DNA from: RGUW01 sp040399325
Lineage (GTDB): Bacteria; Cyanobacteriota; Cyanobacteriia; PCC-6307; Cyanobiaceae
Direction of reading: 5' to 3'
Length of the DNA stretch: 29,568 nucleotides
Assembly: GCA_040399325.1 (NCBI GenBank)
Contig: JBBASJ010000025.1
Location: forward strand, 1 to 29,568
The position numbers were made by a program, and so were the translations under genes. Below, piece by piece: positions 7,957 through 17,063 of this stretch; position 1 is the first letter of the stretch; the number at the start of each line of letters is the position of its first letter. The notes below the pieces were generated by a model, which had not been told where the DNA came from, made no database searches, and was given only the letters and a program-made list of their open reading frames with translations.

Positions 7957-8468
7957 GGTTGCGATCCTCAACGGCTCAGGAGCAGGGCATGAGCCTGCCA
8001 GAGTTGCTGGTGGTGATCAGCATTCTCGGCGTTCTGGTGGCTCTTGGAATCGACAGTGGCCTGCGCGAGTGGCACCGTGAACGGGTGAACACTGTTGCCA
8101 TTGAACTGGCAGGCTGGCTTGAAAATGCCCGACGGGCTGCCCTGCGCGGGGAAGCCTGTGAAATCAACATCGTCACCGGCACCCTCGGCGCCACAGACAC
8201 GCTTGCAACAGCGACCTGCATGCCGAACTGGCCCCTGCAGATTGCAACATCCACCAACGCAACGCGCTACAGCATCAGCGCTGAGACTTCCCGTTTCCTG
8301 TTCACGCCGCGGGGCACCCGATATCCCAACACTGGCCCCATCACTGTGACCATCGCGCTCAACCCTGACCAAGGGGTCTCCCGATGCATCTCGCTGCAAG
8401 GACTGCTGGGGGTGGTCAGTCCGGGACGAATCATCAATGGAGCCTGCAGCCTTGATCAGCGTTTCTGA
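7953..8468 (+). CDS. FimT/GspH-like minor pilin
   Basis: A 171-residue prepilin. The leader MRLRSSTAQEQG ends at the cleavage site G|MSLPELLVVISILGVLVALG, with Met at +1 and Glu at +5. The region after the helix (NTVAIELAGWLENARRAALRGE) and the short C-terminal beta-rich part (RCISLQGLLGVVSPGRI) match the GspH/FimT domain. ATG 7953 overlaps the preceding TGA by four bases. FimT-type pilins in some bacteria bind DNA during natural transformation, but nothing here proves that role. It resembles the GspH-like gene at 10857-11381, which also begins M-S/T-LPELL after cleavage. Confidence 0.86.
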   Translation: MRLRSSTAQEQGMSLPELLVVISILGVLVALGIDSGLREWHRERVNTVAIELAGWLENARRAALRGEACEINIVTGTLGATDTLATATCMPNWPLQIATSTNATRYSISAETSRFLFTPRGTRYPNTGPITVTIALNPDQGVSRCISLQGLLGVVSPGRIINGACSLDQRF

Positions 8469-9042
8469 AGCTCTCAGAGCAGGCAGGTCCTGGCCGTGCC
8501 ATCCGAGGCATGCGCGCCCGACAGCGTGGCAGGGCTACACGCTTGTTGAGTTATTGATTGCAGTGGCGATCGGCAGCTTCCTGATGATCGGGACGGCCTC
8601 GATGCTGATCTCCCACATTCAGTCGTCAGCCAGAATGGAAGGCCTGATGCGACTTCAGGAAGCCTGGAGCCGCGTTCAGTTTCTGCTTGATCAGGAGATT
8701 CAGGAAGCCCGCATTGAAGCGGGCTCGCCCTCGAGCGTGAACTGCTCCAGCCTGAGTCTCCGCATTCCCAATCCAGCGGGCGGCGAGGGTCAGATCACTT
8801 ACAGCCGAACCGGCGATGGCACGTTGACCCGCTCGGGGCCCAGCGTGAATGAGGACGGCACCCTCGATTTCAATGTCCAGGCCAACGATGAGCCCGTGAT
8901 CCGCGGCGTCACCAGCTTCTGCCCCACCGTGCGTGATGGCACGGTCGCTTACACCCTGGGGCTCAGAGATGCCAGTGGTGTGACCTACCAGAACAGCAGC
9001 AACCCCTCGGCCGCACGCAGCCGTAGCCGCGTCATTGAATGA
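8437..9042 (+). CDS. PilW/GspJ-like minor pilin
   Basis: A 201-residue prepilin with a long leader of about 33 residues and cleavage site WQG|YTLVELLIAVAIGSFLMIGTAS, Glu at +5. The following segment (SSARMEGLMRLQEAWSRVQFLLDQEIQEA) is the conserved alpha1-C region of PilW/GspJ proteins. Two Cys (NCSSLS and FCPTV) could form a disulfide. The ATG at 8437 lies inside the preceding gene, a 32-base overlap, and its stop overlaps the next ATG. Together with the two genes before it, it forms a minor-pilin complex. Confidence 0.84.
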   Translation: MEPAALISVSEALRAGRSWPCHPRHARPTAWQGYTLVELLIAVAIGSFLMIGTASMLISHIQSSARMEGLMRLQEAWSRVQFLLDQEIQEARIEAGSPSSVNCSSLSLRIPNPAGGEGQITYSRTGDGTLTRSGPSVNEDGTLDFNVQANDEPVIRGVTSFCPTVRDGTVAYTLGLRDASGVTYQNSSNPSAARSRSRVIE

Positions 9043-9686
9043 GCCCACACCGACCCGGCACTCCCATCACGAGGCCCCCGATGCCCAAGGGCAGCCATGA
9101 ATCCGGACCCTTCTGCTCAGCCCGGCGCAGCCTGCTTGTGGGCATCCTGCTGCTGAGCTCACTGGCCGTTGCAGGCTGCAACCAGGGGCAGCGGCAGGGC
9201 GTCAGCGCCGCAGGAAAGCAACTCTGCCTGGAACGCCTCGCACAAATGGAACCCGGGGTTCCGATGGAACACAAGCGCTCGGCCTATCGCACCTGTCTGA
9301 AGACGATCGAAGCCGAGCGAGCCCGTCGCACGGCAACGGTGGCCCAGGAAACACGCGAAGCCCTTGTTCGCGAAGAAGACGCGCAGCTGGCCGAGGCCTC
9401 AACCTGGGCCAGCCAATCGGATCGGCTGGTCCACTGCCGCCTCAATCAGCAGGAGATCCTCAGCGCCGAGCGGGATCGCCAGCGAGCCCTGGGTCCCGTC
9501 ATCAACATCAGCCGGCTTCACGGGGTCAACAGTGCCGAGGCCGCATCAGCCAATGCCGTGTATCAGCAACATGTGGCCGAACTGGAACGCTTGATCCCCC
9601 CGGCGATGCGTCAGGGCCGTGCGCTGATTCCCGATGCGGTGCGCACCTTCAGCCGCTGCGATCCGAAGGACTTTGCCAAGGGGTGA
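9039..9686 (+). CDS. Putative lipoprotein at the end of the minor-pilin operon
   Basis: A 215-residue protein with a signal peptide (SLLVGILLLSSLAVAGC) ending in a lipobox, VAGC, so Cys47 would be acylated (Cys33 if translation starts at the ATG at 9081, which gives a more normal signal length). The mature part is charged and probably helical (TIEAERARRTATVAQETREALVREED), with a few Cys (CLERL, RTCLK, VHCRL, SRCDP). The ATG at 9039 overlaps the PilW-like stop as ATGA, tying it to the pilin operon. I recognise no family. Position suggests an envelope factor for pilus assembly or function, which is inference. The 3' end overlaps the convergent PilZ gene by 38 bases. Confidence 0.72.
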   Translation: MSPHRPGTPITRPPMPKGSHESGPFCSARRSLLVGILLLSSLAVAGCNQGQRQGVSAAGKQLCLERLAQMEPGVPMEHKRSAYRTCLKTIEAERARRTATVAQETREALVREEDAQLAEASTWASQSDRLVHCRLNQQEILSAERDRQRALGPVINISRLHGVNSAEAASANAVYQQHVAELERLIPPAMRQGRALIPDAVRTFSRCDPKDFAKG

Positions 9687-10047
9687 TGGGCTCGTGCTCA
9701 AACTCCACGCCAAACACCTGAATGAGCGGATGGGGCTCCACCCAGCGCACGGTTGCATGATGGCTGCGGCAGTCGTGGTGAGAGCCCACAAAGATCTCGC
9801 AACGGTCTCCGACCGCAACGCGCTGATCCACGAAGGCGGCCAACCGCATGCCAGTCGAACTGAGATCCAGCACCTCGGCATCAAGGCGTTCGATCACGGA
9901 ACCGCGGAACAACCGCACCTCAGCCCTGGCCTCATCGGGCAGGGGCTTGCGCCGCTGATCCGCGCGGCGGTCATACGCCTGCTGCGCCCGCTGCATCACC
10001 ACCTCATGGGCGGCCAGAGGGTCAAGGGGCAGGCCAGATTGAGGCAT
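9649..10047 (-). CDS. PilZ-domain protein
   Basis: A 132-residue protein that is essentially one PilZ domain. An Arg-rich N-terminal segment (YDRRADQRRKPLPDEAR) precedes the beta-barrel, and the second motif DLSSTGMRL matches the D/NxSxxG signature. The end IQVFGVEFEHE is the usual last strand region. PilZ domains bind cyclic di-GMP or, in PilZ itself, act in pilus assembly through PilB/FimX. The Arg and D-S-x-x-G residues suggest that nucleotide binding is retained. Its place between two minor-pilin gene sets suggests a link to pili. Start ATG 10047; the 3' end overlaps the lipoprotein gene. Confidence 0.78.
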   Translation of the reverse strand: MPQSGLPLDPLAAHEVVMQRAQQAYDRRADQRRKPLPDEARAEVRLFRGSVIERLDAEVLDLSSTGMRLAAFVDQRVAVGDRCEIFVGSHHDCRSHHATVRWVEPHPLIQVFGVEFEHEPITPWQSPSDRSG

Positions 10048-10087
10048 CTGCAGATGACCTGGGTCTGCGCAACTTAGCCCGATTCAA

Positions 10088-10672
10088 CTAAACCGACGAC
10101 GGCATCGGCAGCAGGCGGCGGTGCCGCACCGACTGGAGCCGATGGGCCGCGACAGGCAACACCTGATGCAGCTCAACCCGCAGGGCACCAGGGGCCTGCA
10201 GCACCACTTGGGCCCCATCGGCCGCAAGACCATCGAGCAGCACACGGTTGAGCGGTTTGCCGCTGCTGGGGGTGCCATCGAGCCCGAATGCAGGCCCGCA
10301 ACGCATCAGCACCGTGCCACGCCAGATGGGCTCCGGCGCTCTGCCGGCGCTGTAGGTGATCGGGCCTGCGGGGGTCTCCAGATGCAACAGCACGGCACGC
10401 CCCGCCAGGCTGCAGGCCGCCGCCTCGCCAACCGGGCCAGCGCTCGAAGCCACCACCGTGGCCCGCTGAAGATCGCTGCGCAACAGGGCCAGCGCACGAT
10501 CGGCCAGCTGCCGCTCCCTGAGCACCCGCGCCAGCCGTTGACCGTTCTGCCCCTCGGCCATCACCGCCTGCAGCAGCAGCGCAACCAGACTGAGGCCCAG
10601 ACCAAAGGCCAGCAACAACTCGACCAGGGAAAAGCCGGCAGCCGCGCCCGTGGATCGTTGGGTGTGCAACAT
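10088..10672 (-). CDS. PilW/GspJ-like minor pilin (second set), 5' end at an artefactual gap
   Basis: From ATG 10672 the product is 194 residues: MLHTQRSTGAAAG|FSLVELLLAFGLGLSLVALL, with a prepilin site and Glu at +5, then a PilW/GspJ-like helix (LARVLRERQLADRALALLRSD) and a beta-rich domain. The 55 bases holding this start are repeated exactly on the other side of the gap. Joining the copies places the ATG 29 bases after the GspH-like stop, with in-frame GTGs upstream, one of which overlaps that stop as GTGA (10860-10857). The true leader may therefore be up to 11 residues longer. Last gene of the minus-strand minor-pilin operon. Confidence 0.78.
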   Translation of the reverse strand: MLHTQRSTGAAAGFSLVELLLAFGLGLSLVALLLQAVMAEGQNGQRLARVLRERQLADRALALLRSDLQRATVVASSAGPVGEAAACSLAGRAVLLHLETPAGPITYSAGRAPEPIWRGTVLMRCGPAFGLDGTPSSGKPLNRVLLDGLAADGAQVVLQAPGALRVELHQVLPVAAHRLQSVRHRRLLPMPSSV

Positions 10673-10698
10673 CGCTTTCACAGCAGTTTTCACAGCAG
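10644..10698. repeat. 55-bp direct duplicate, left of gap
   Basis: These 55 bases are identical to 10799-10853 across the gap. An exact 55-bp identity at two contig ends is what a de Bruijn assembler leaves when contigs that overlap by k=55 are scaffolded with N. They are most likely one genomic copy. Confidence 0.9.
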
Positions 10699-10798
10699 NN
10701 NNNNNNNNNNNNNNNNNNNNNNNNNNNNNNNNNNNNNNNNNNNNNNNNNNNNNNNNNNNNNNNNNNNNNNNNNNNNNNNNNNNNNNNNNNNNNNNNNN
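10699..10798. other. Assembly gap (100 N), probably artefactual
   Basis: One hundred N flanked by the same 55-bp sequence on both sides. Collapsing the copies removes the gap and restores a compact minor-pilin operon on the minus strand. Confidence 0.97.
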
Positions 10799-10853
10799 GC
10801 GCCCGTGGATCGTTGGGTGTGCAACATCGCTTTCACAGCAGTTTTCACAGCAG
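10799..10853. repeat. 55-bp direct duplicate, right of gap
   Basis: Exact copy of 10644-10698. It carries the alternative copy of the PilW-like start codon (ATG at 10827, minus strand) and two of the three 12-base CTGCTGTGA-type units. Confidence 0.9.
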
Positions 10854-10856
10854 CCC

Positions 10857-11381
10857 TCACAGCAGGGGATCCACAACACAGTCGGCGCTGCGCGGGGCAG
10901 CAGCCGGCCCAGCCTTGCTCTGGCCGAACCGCACCACTCCCAACGGCAGCGACACCACAAGGCAGCGCTGCAGATCGGTGCCTGCCGCAGCCAGCACGAT
11001 GGTGCCCCCATCAAGCACCAGCCCGGTGCTGCTGATGCGCAGCTCACCCGGCAGGTTGTGGCGCAGCTGCACCCCCTGGCGCAGCGTGGCTTCACTGAGT
11101 TGACAACCGGGCAGCTGGCTGCCGGCTGCCGCCGCGCCGGGGTCGCCCCAGCCGCTGGTCGCGAGTGCCAGCGCGCAGGGCCGGCCGCTGGCCTCGGCAC
11201 TGCTGCGGGCCTGCTCAAGCCCGACCGCCAACTGGCGGGCTGCCGCCTCGACCCGCTGGCGGGCCAGACTGCGGCTGCTGCCCCCGACTCCCACCGCCAC
11301 CATCAGGCCCAGCACCACCACAGCCAGCAACAGCTCGGGCAGGGTCATGCCGCAGCTGGCGCGATCAGAGCGGCGCATCAT
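10857..11381 (-). CDS. GspH/FimT-like minor pilin (second set)
   Basis: A 174-residue prepilin: MMRRSDRASCG|MTLPELLLAVVVLGLMVAVG, short leader, Met at +1 and Glu at +5. The next segment (RVEAAARQLAVGLEQARSSAEASGRPCAL) and the C-terminal strands are GspH-like. The cleaved N-terminus closely parallels the plus-strand FimT/GspH-like protein (MSLPELL), suggesting paralogy. The ATG at 11381 overlaps the end of the upstream pseudopilin gene by 17 bases. Four Cys lie in the mature domain (RPCAL, PGCQL, RCLVV, DCVVD). Confidence 0.85.
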   Translation of the reverse strand: MMRRSDRASCGMTLPELLLAVVVLGLMVAVGVGGSSRSLARQRVEAAARQLAVGLEQARSSAEASGRPCALALATSGWGDPGAAAAGSQLPGCQLSEATLRQGVQLRHNLPGELRISSTGLVLDGGTIVLAAAGTDLQRCLVVSLPLGVVRFGQSKAGPAAAPRSADCVVDPLL

Positions 11382-11799
11382 CTGGCTCCTGGGCAAGCTG
11401 GTGCGCGACGGCGAGACCGCCGCACAGCCCGAACCCCACCGGGCTGTAGAGCCGTTCACGGCGCAGGCCATCGGGGGCACGCAACACCAGCACCACCTGC
11501 TGACCACCCTCGGCGAGGCTGAGCTGCCGCTCCACCCCCGGAGGCAGCGGTGGCAGCGCCGACGCAAGCCGCTGCTGCATCCACTGCGCCGCGCCGCTGC
11601 AGTCGTGAGCCGGGCCGTCATGGGCTGCGCCCTGCAGCACCGGGGCGACCGCCAGCAACTGGGCCTCGATGGTCTCCATCACATCAATCCGATGGCGGCT
11701 CTGGGCCATGGCCTGGGCGCTGGAGCTGCCGATCTGGGCGGCACCGCCGCAGGCACTCAGGAACAGCGACGACGCCACGATCACTTCGGCCAGGTTCAT
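11365..11799 (-). CDS. Pseudopilin-like protein lacking a visible leader peptide (PilV/GspI position)
   Basis: A 144-residue product beginning MNLAEVIVASSLFLSACGG. Aligned with normal pilins it starts at mature position +1: Leu3, Glu5 and the hydrophobic helix are in register with FTLVEVMIAA of the PilV-like protein, but no leader precedes it. The ATG at 11799 overlaps the upstream stop as ATGA. The only in-frame upstream start (GTG 11895) would give a 32-residue leader ending GGGR, with Arg instead of the Gly at -1 needed by PilD. After the helix come SRHRIDVMETIEAQLLAVA and a soluble domain with two Cys. By gene order it fills the GspI/PilV slot of a four-gene set. Confidence 0.68.
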   Translation of the reverse strand: MNLAEVIVASSLFLSACGGAAQIGSSSAQAMAQSRHRIDVMETIEAQLLAVAPVLQGAAHDGPAHDCSGAAQWMQQRLASALPPLPPGVERQLSLAEGGQQVVLVLRAPDGLRRERLYSPVGFGLCGGLAVAHQLAQEPDDAPL

Positions 11800-12314
11800 G
11801 CGCCCACCCCCCGCAGACCCAGCTCCTGCACAGCGGTGACCCGCAGGCCAGCAGCCCCGGACGGCGCCAGCGACAGGCGATAGCCGGCTCGCCACGCCTC
11901 AGACCCACCGAGCTGAAGCTCCAGCTCGGCGCCGGTGGCCTGCGGTTCGCTGCCCAGGGGGCGGTAGGCCGCCACGCGATAGGTGTCAGCCCCAACCTGC
12001 CCCTGCTGCAGGGTCGCCAGCGCCTCGGCACTGAGCGCGCAGTCGGGGGCAGCCGAAGGCCACTGGGCCTGATCCAGCCCCAACAGACAGCTGCCGTACT
12101 CGCCCAGGCGGGCGATCTGCTGATGGGCCGCCGAAGCCAGGGTGTCTTCGATCTGAAGCCGCCGTTGCTGGCGGGCCAGCTGGGAACGGTTGTGCAGGGC
12201 CAGCATCTGTAGCGAGCTGCTGCTCAGCAGCAGCAGCATGGCCCCAGCCACCGCCAGGGGCAGGGCAAACCCCTGACTGTCGCGGCGGCGGGGCCGATGG
12301 GCAGATCGCAGCAT
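11796..12314 (-). CDS. PilX/GspK-like minor pilin (second set)
   Basis: A 172-residue prepilin with basic leader MLRSAHRPRRRDSQG and cleavage site G|FALPLAVAGAMLLLLSSSS. Position +5 is Leu, as in the large PilX-like protein of the first set and in GspK tip subunits. The segment LARQQRRLQIEDTLASAAHQQIA is typical of PilX. ATG 12314 is chosen because an AGGAG Shine-Dalgarno (12327-12323) lies 8 bases upstream; the GTG at 12320 would be too close to it. First gene of the minus-strand minor-pilin operon, 46 bases after lepA on the same strand. Two Cys (GSCLL, PDCAL) could form a disulfide. Confidence 0.82.
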   Translation of the reverse strand: MLRSAHRPRRRDSQGFALPLAVAGAMLLLLSSSSLQMLALHNRSQLARQQRRLQIEDTLASAAHQQIARLGEYGSCLLGLDQAQWPSAAPDCALSAEALATLQQGQVGADTYRVAAYRPLGSEPQATGAELELQLGGSEAWRAGYRLSLAPSGAAGLRVTAVQELGLRGVGA

Positions 12315-12322
12315 GGGCACAG

Positions 12323-12345
12323 CTCCTGAAGACGAACATCAGGAG
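12323..12345 (-). promoter_or_regulatory. Hairpin burying the Shine-Dalgarno of the second minor-pilin operon
   Basis: In the minus-strand transcript a perfect 7-bp stem (CTCCTGA with TCAGGAG) closes a 9-base loop. Its 3' arm contains the AGGAG ribosome-binding site, 8 bases before the ATG at 12314. The fold would hide the site and could set or regulate translation of the PilX-like gene. There is no T tract, so it is not an ordinary terminator for lepA. Confidence 0.5.
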
Positions 12346-12360
12346 TGTTCCCACAGGCTC

Positions 12361-14169
<1,809 letters not shown>

Positions 14170-14302
14170 CGGCCGATCCTAGGGAGAAGCCACGCCTGGT
14201 TCCGCTCCGAGCAGCCATCCCCGGATCGCGTTGTCTCCGGCGCGGGCGCTCAGACGTGTTGCGTCGCTTTCTAGGGTGGGGTCCCCGATCAGAGCCGATC
14301 CC

Positions 14303-14584
14303 ATGAGCAGCGAAGCCGCCACCGCCGAACCCAACAGCCCGGCCAACGACCCCCATGCCCTCACGCTGGAGAACGTGGAGCGCACTCTCGATGAACTGCG
14401 CCCTTACCTGATGGCCGACGGCGGCAACGTTGAGGTGGTGGAAATCGACGGCCCCATCGTCAAGGTGCGGTTGCAGGGGGCCTGCGGCAGCTGCCCCAGC
14501 AGCACCATGACCCTGAAGATGGGCATCGAGCGCAAACTGCGGGAGGCCATTCCCGAAGTGGCCGAAGTGGTGCAGGTGCTCTGA
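14303..14584 (+). CDS. NifU-like Fe-S cluster scaffold protein (Nfu type)
   Basis: A 93-residue protein that is a single NifU C-terminal domain: LRPYLMADGGNVEVVEIDG followed by LQGACGSCPSSTMTLKMGIE. The CxxC motif (C61, C64) binds a [4Fe-4S] cluster at a dimer interface for delivery to client proteins. In cyanobacteria this small Nfu type is the main carrier for photosystem I clusters, an expected rather than demonstrated role here. ATG 14303 is chosen; an upstream in-frame extension to 14231 lacks any domain. The first 17 residues are Ala/Glu/Pro-rich and probably flexible. serS follows 71 bases downstream. Confidence 0.94.
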   Translation: MSSEAATAEPNSPANDPHALTLENVERTLDELRPYLMADGGNVEVVEIDGPIVKVRLQGACGSCPSSTMTLKMGIERKLREAIPEVAEVVQVL

Positions 14585-14655
14585 CGCATCGCCCTGGCGT
14601 GGTCGGACCCGCTCCGACCCTTAGGCTGCCGACTGCCCTTGCCCCCACTGGCCCC

Positions 14656-15945
14656 GTGCTCGATCAGCGGCTGCTGCGCGACAACCCTGAGCTGATCGCC
14701 GCCCAGCTTGCCCGCCGGGGCGTGACCATCGACCTCTCTGGGTTGCAGCAGATCGCCCGTGAGGAGCGGGACCTGGAGCAGCAGCGCAGCAGCCTGCAGG
14801 CCGAGGGCAACGGCATCGGCAAGCAGGTCGGCCAGCTGATTCAGGGCGGCGCCGCCCCCGACAGCCCCGAGGTCCAGGCGCTGCGGGAGGCGGGCAATCG
14901 CATCAAGCAACAGGTCGCCGTCCTCGAAGACGCCGAAAAGGGCCTTGAAGGCCAGTTGCGCGAGCAGCTGCTCACCCTGCCCAACCTGCCCGCCGCCGAA
15001 ACCCCCGATGGCCGCGATGAGCGCGACAACATCGAGGTGCTGCGCTGGGGCACACCACGTCAGCCGGCAGCAGGCGAAACCCTCGAAGAGCACTGGCAGA
15101 TCGCCGAGCGTCTGGGGCTGTTCGAGAGCGAACGCTCGGTGCGCATCGCCCAGAGCCGGTTCGTGACCCTGATGGGCGCCGGGGCCCGACTGGAGCGGGC
15201 GTTGATCAGCTTCATGCTCGATCTGCACGGCCGCAAGGGCTACCAGGAGGTGATGCCGCCGATCCTGGTGAACAGCGCCAGCCTGACCGGCTCGGGCCAG
15301 TTGCCCAAATTTGCCGAGGAGAGCTTTCGCTGCTCCGAGGATGACCTCTGGCTCACCCCCACCGCTGAGGTGCCGATCACCTCACTGCACCGCGGCGAAG
15401 TGATCGCGGCCGATGCGCTGCCGCTCAAATACGTGGCCTACACGCCCTGCTTCCGCCGCGAGGCCGGCAGCTACGGCCGCGACACCCGTGGGCTGATCCG
15501 GCTGCACCAGTTCAACAAGGTGGAGCTCTACTGGTTCTGCCATCCCGATCACTCGGCGGCGGCCCACCAGCAGATCACCGCCGATGCCGAAGCGGTGCTC
15601 CAGGCCCTCGAACTGCCCTACCGCAAGATCGAACTGTGCAGTGGCGATCTCGGTTTTTCGGCATCGCGCACCTACGACCTGGAGGTCTGGTTGCCGGGGG
15701 CGGCGGCCTACCGGGAGATTTCGAGCTGCAGCGTCTGCGGCGATTTCCAGGCTCGGCGCAGCAGCATCCGCTTCAAGGACGGCAAACACACCCAGCTGCT
15801 GCACACCCTCAACGGCAGCGGGCTGGCGGTGGGCCGCACCATGGCCGCCCTGCTCGAGTCGGGCCAGCAGTCCGATGGATCGGTGCGATTGCCCGCCGCA
15901 CTGGCGCCCTATTTCGGCGCTGCCGTGATCAACCCTCCACAATGA
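14656..15945 (+). CDS. serS: Seryl-tRNA synthetase
   Basis: A class II synthetase of 429 residues, matching the usual length. The N-terminal coiled-coil arm that grips tRNA-Ser is visible as charged helices (about 30-100). Class II motif 2 is FRREAGSYGRDTRG, followed by LHQFNKVELY, and motif 3 is GSGLAVGRTMAALLE. GTG 14656 is chosen because it gives the canonical N-terminus LDQRLLRDNPELIAAQLARRG; the 19-residue upstream extension is Pro/Ala-rich and not conserved in the family. The enzyme charges tRNA-Ser, and tRNA-Sec where present. rseP follows 22 bases downstream on the same strand. Confidence 0.97.
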   Translation: MLDQRLLRDNPELIAAQLARRGVTIDLSGLQQIAREERDLEQQRSSLQAEGNGIGKQVGQLIQGGAAPDSPEVQALREAGNRIKQQVAVLEDAEKGLEGQLREQLLTLPNLPAAETPDGRDERDNIEVLRWGTPRQPAAGETLEEHWQIAERLGLFESERSVRIAQSRFVTLMGAGARLERALISFMLDLHGRKGYQEVMPPILVNSASLTGSGQLPKFAEESFRCSEDDLWLTPTAEVPITSLHRGEVIAADALPLKYVAYTPCFRREAGSYGRDTRGLIRLHQFNKVELYWFCHPDHSAAAHQQITADAEAVLQALELPYRKIELCSGDLGFSASRTYDLEVWLPGAAAYREISSCSVCGDFQARRSSIRFKDGKHTQLLHTLNGSGLAVGRTMAALLESGQQSDGSVRLPAALAPYFGAAVINPPQ

Positions 15946-15967
15946 CGTTCGGCCGGGGCTGCACAGC

Positions 15968-17056
15968 ATGGGTGTTCTGAGCGCGCTGGCGATCCTGGCC
16001 GGCCTGATCGTGATCCACGAAGCCGGCCACTTTCTGGCAGCCACCCTGCAGGGCATCCGGGTCAGCAGTTTTTCGATCGGCTTCGGCCCGGCGCTGCTGC
16101 AGCGGCGGGTGAGGGGCGTGCAGTTCGCCCTGCGGGCGATCCCCCTGGGTGGCTTCGTCAGCTTTCCCGACGATGACGACGACAGCCCCATTCCGGCTGA
16201 TGATCCCGATCTGCTGCGCAATCGCCCCCTCCGCCAGAGGGCGCTGGTGATCGCGGCAGGCGTGCTGGCGAATCTGCTGCTCGCCTGGTTGGTGCTGCTG
16301 GCCCAGGGCCTCAGTATTGGCATTCCCGCGGGCTTCAGCGCCGGTGCCGGGGTGCTGGTGAGTGGCGTGCAGCCGGGCCTGGCAGCCGCTGTGGCAGGCC
16401 TGCAAACGGGGGACCGCATCGTGGCCCTCGATGGCAGCGGCCTGGGTGGCGGCCAGAGCGCCGTTGGTCTGCTGGTGAGCCAGATCCGCAACGCACCCGG
16501 CCGCACCCTGGCGTTGCAGGTGGATCGCCAGGGACGCGAGCTCGCACTGCGGCTCACGCCGGCCGAGCAGGCGGGCATCGGCCGCATCGGCGCCCAGCTG
16601 CAGCCCAATGGCACCGAAGTGTTCAGGCCCGCAAGGGGACCCCTGGAGGTGATCCACCAGGCCAGCGCTGACTGGAGCCTGTTGCTGAGACGCACCATCG
16701 AAGGCTTCACGACCCTGATCACCCACTTCGGCAGCACCGCCAGCCAGATCTCAGGCCCGGTCAAGATCGTCGAGATGGGCGCCTCCCTGGCCAGCCAGGA
16801 CAGTGGAAGCCTGTTTGCGTTTGCCGCTCTGATCTCGATCAACCTGGCGGTCCTCAACGCGCTGCCCCTGCCCCTGCTGGATGGGGGGCAGTTTGTGCTG
16901 CTGCTGCTCGAAGGCCTGCGAGGCCGCCCTCTGCCCGAGCGCTTTCAGATGGCGTTCATGCAATCAGGCTTCGTGTTTCTGGTGGGCCTGAGTCTTGTGC
17001 TGATCGTCAAGGACACCAGTCAGCTGGCCGTGGTGCAGCAGCTGCTGGGGCGTTGA
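15968..17056 (+). CDS. rseP: RseP-type site-2 zinc metalloprotease
   Basis: A 362-residue intramembrane protease. The zinc site HEAGH (H17, E18, H21) sits in the first membrane helix. The third ligand motif appears as NALPLPLLDGG near the C-terminus, close to the family NxxPxPxLDGG. A PDZ domain (about 120-205, GVLVSGVQPGLAAAVAGLQTGDRIVALDG) separates the membrane halves. A loop rich in Asp (SFPDDDDDSPIPADDPD) follows the first helices. The family cleaves membrane-bound regulators such as anti-sigma factors; no partner is seen here. Single PDZ, as is usual in cyanobacteria, unlike the two of E. coli. Confidence 0.93.
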   Translation: MGVLSALAILAGLIVIHEAGHFLAATLQGIRVSSFSIGFGPALLQRRVRGVQFALRAIPLGGFVSFPDDDDDSPIPADDPDLLRNRPLRQRALVIAAGVLANLLLAWLVLLAQGLSIGIPAGFSAGAGVLVSGVQPGLAAAVAGLQTGDRIVALDGSGLGGGQSAVGLLVSQIRNAPGRTLALQVDRQGRELALRLTPAEQAGIGRIGAQLQPNGTEVFRPARGPLEVIHQASADWSLLLRRTIEGFTTLITHFGSTASQISGPVKIVEMGASLASQDSGSLFAFAALISINLAVLNALPLPLLDGGQFVLLLLEGLRGRPLPERFQMAFMQSGFVFLVGLSLVLIVKDTSQLAVVQQLLGR

Positions 17057-17063
17057 GCGTCCG

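Noticed and set aside
15382..16857. 491-codon minus-strand frame opposite serS and rseP
   Set aside because: Spans two well-supported genes on the other strand and has no recognisable domain.
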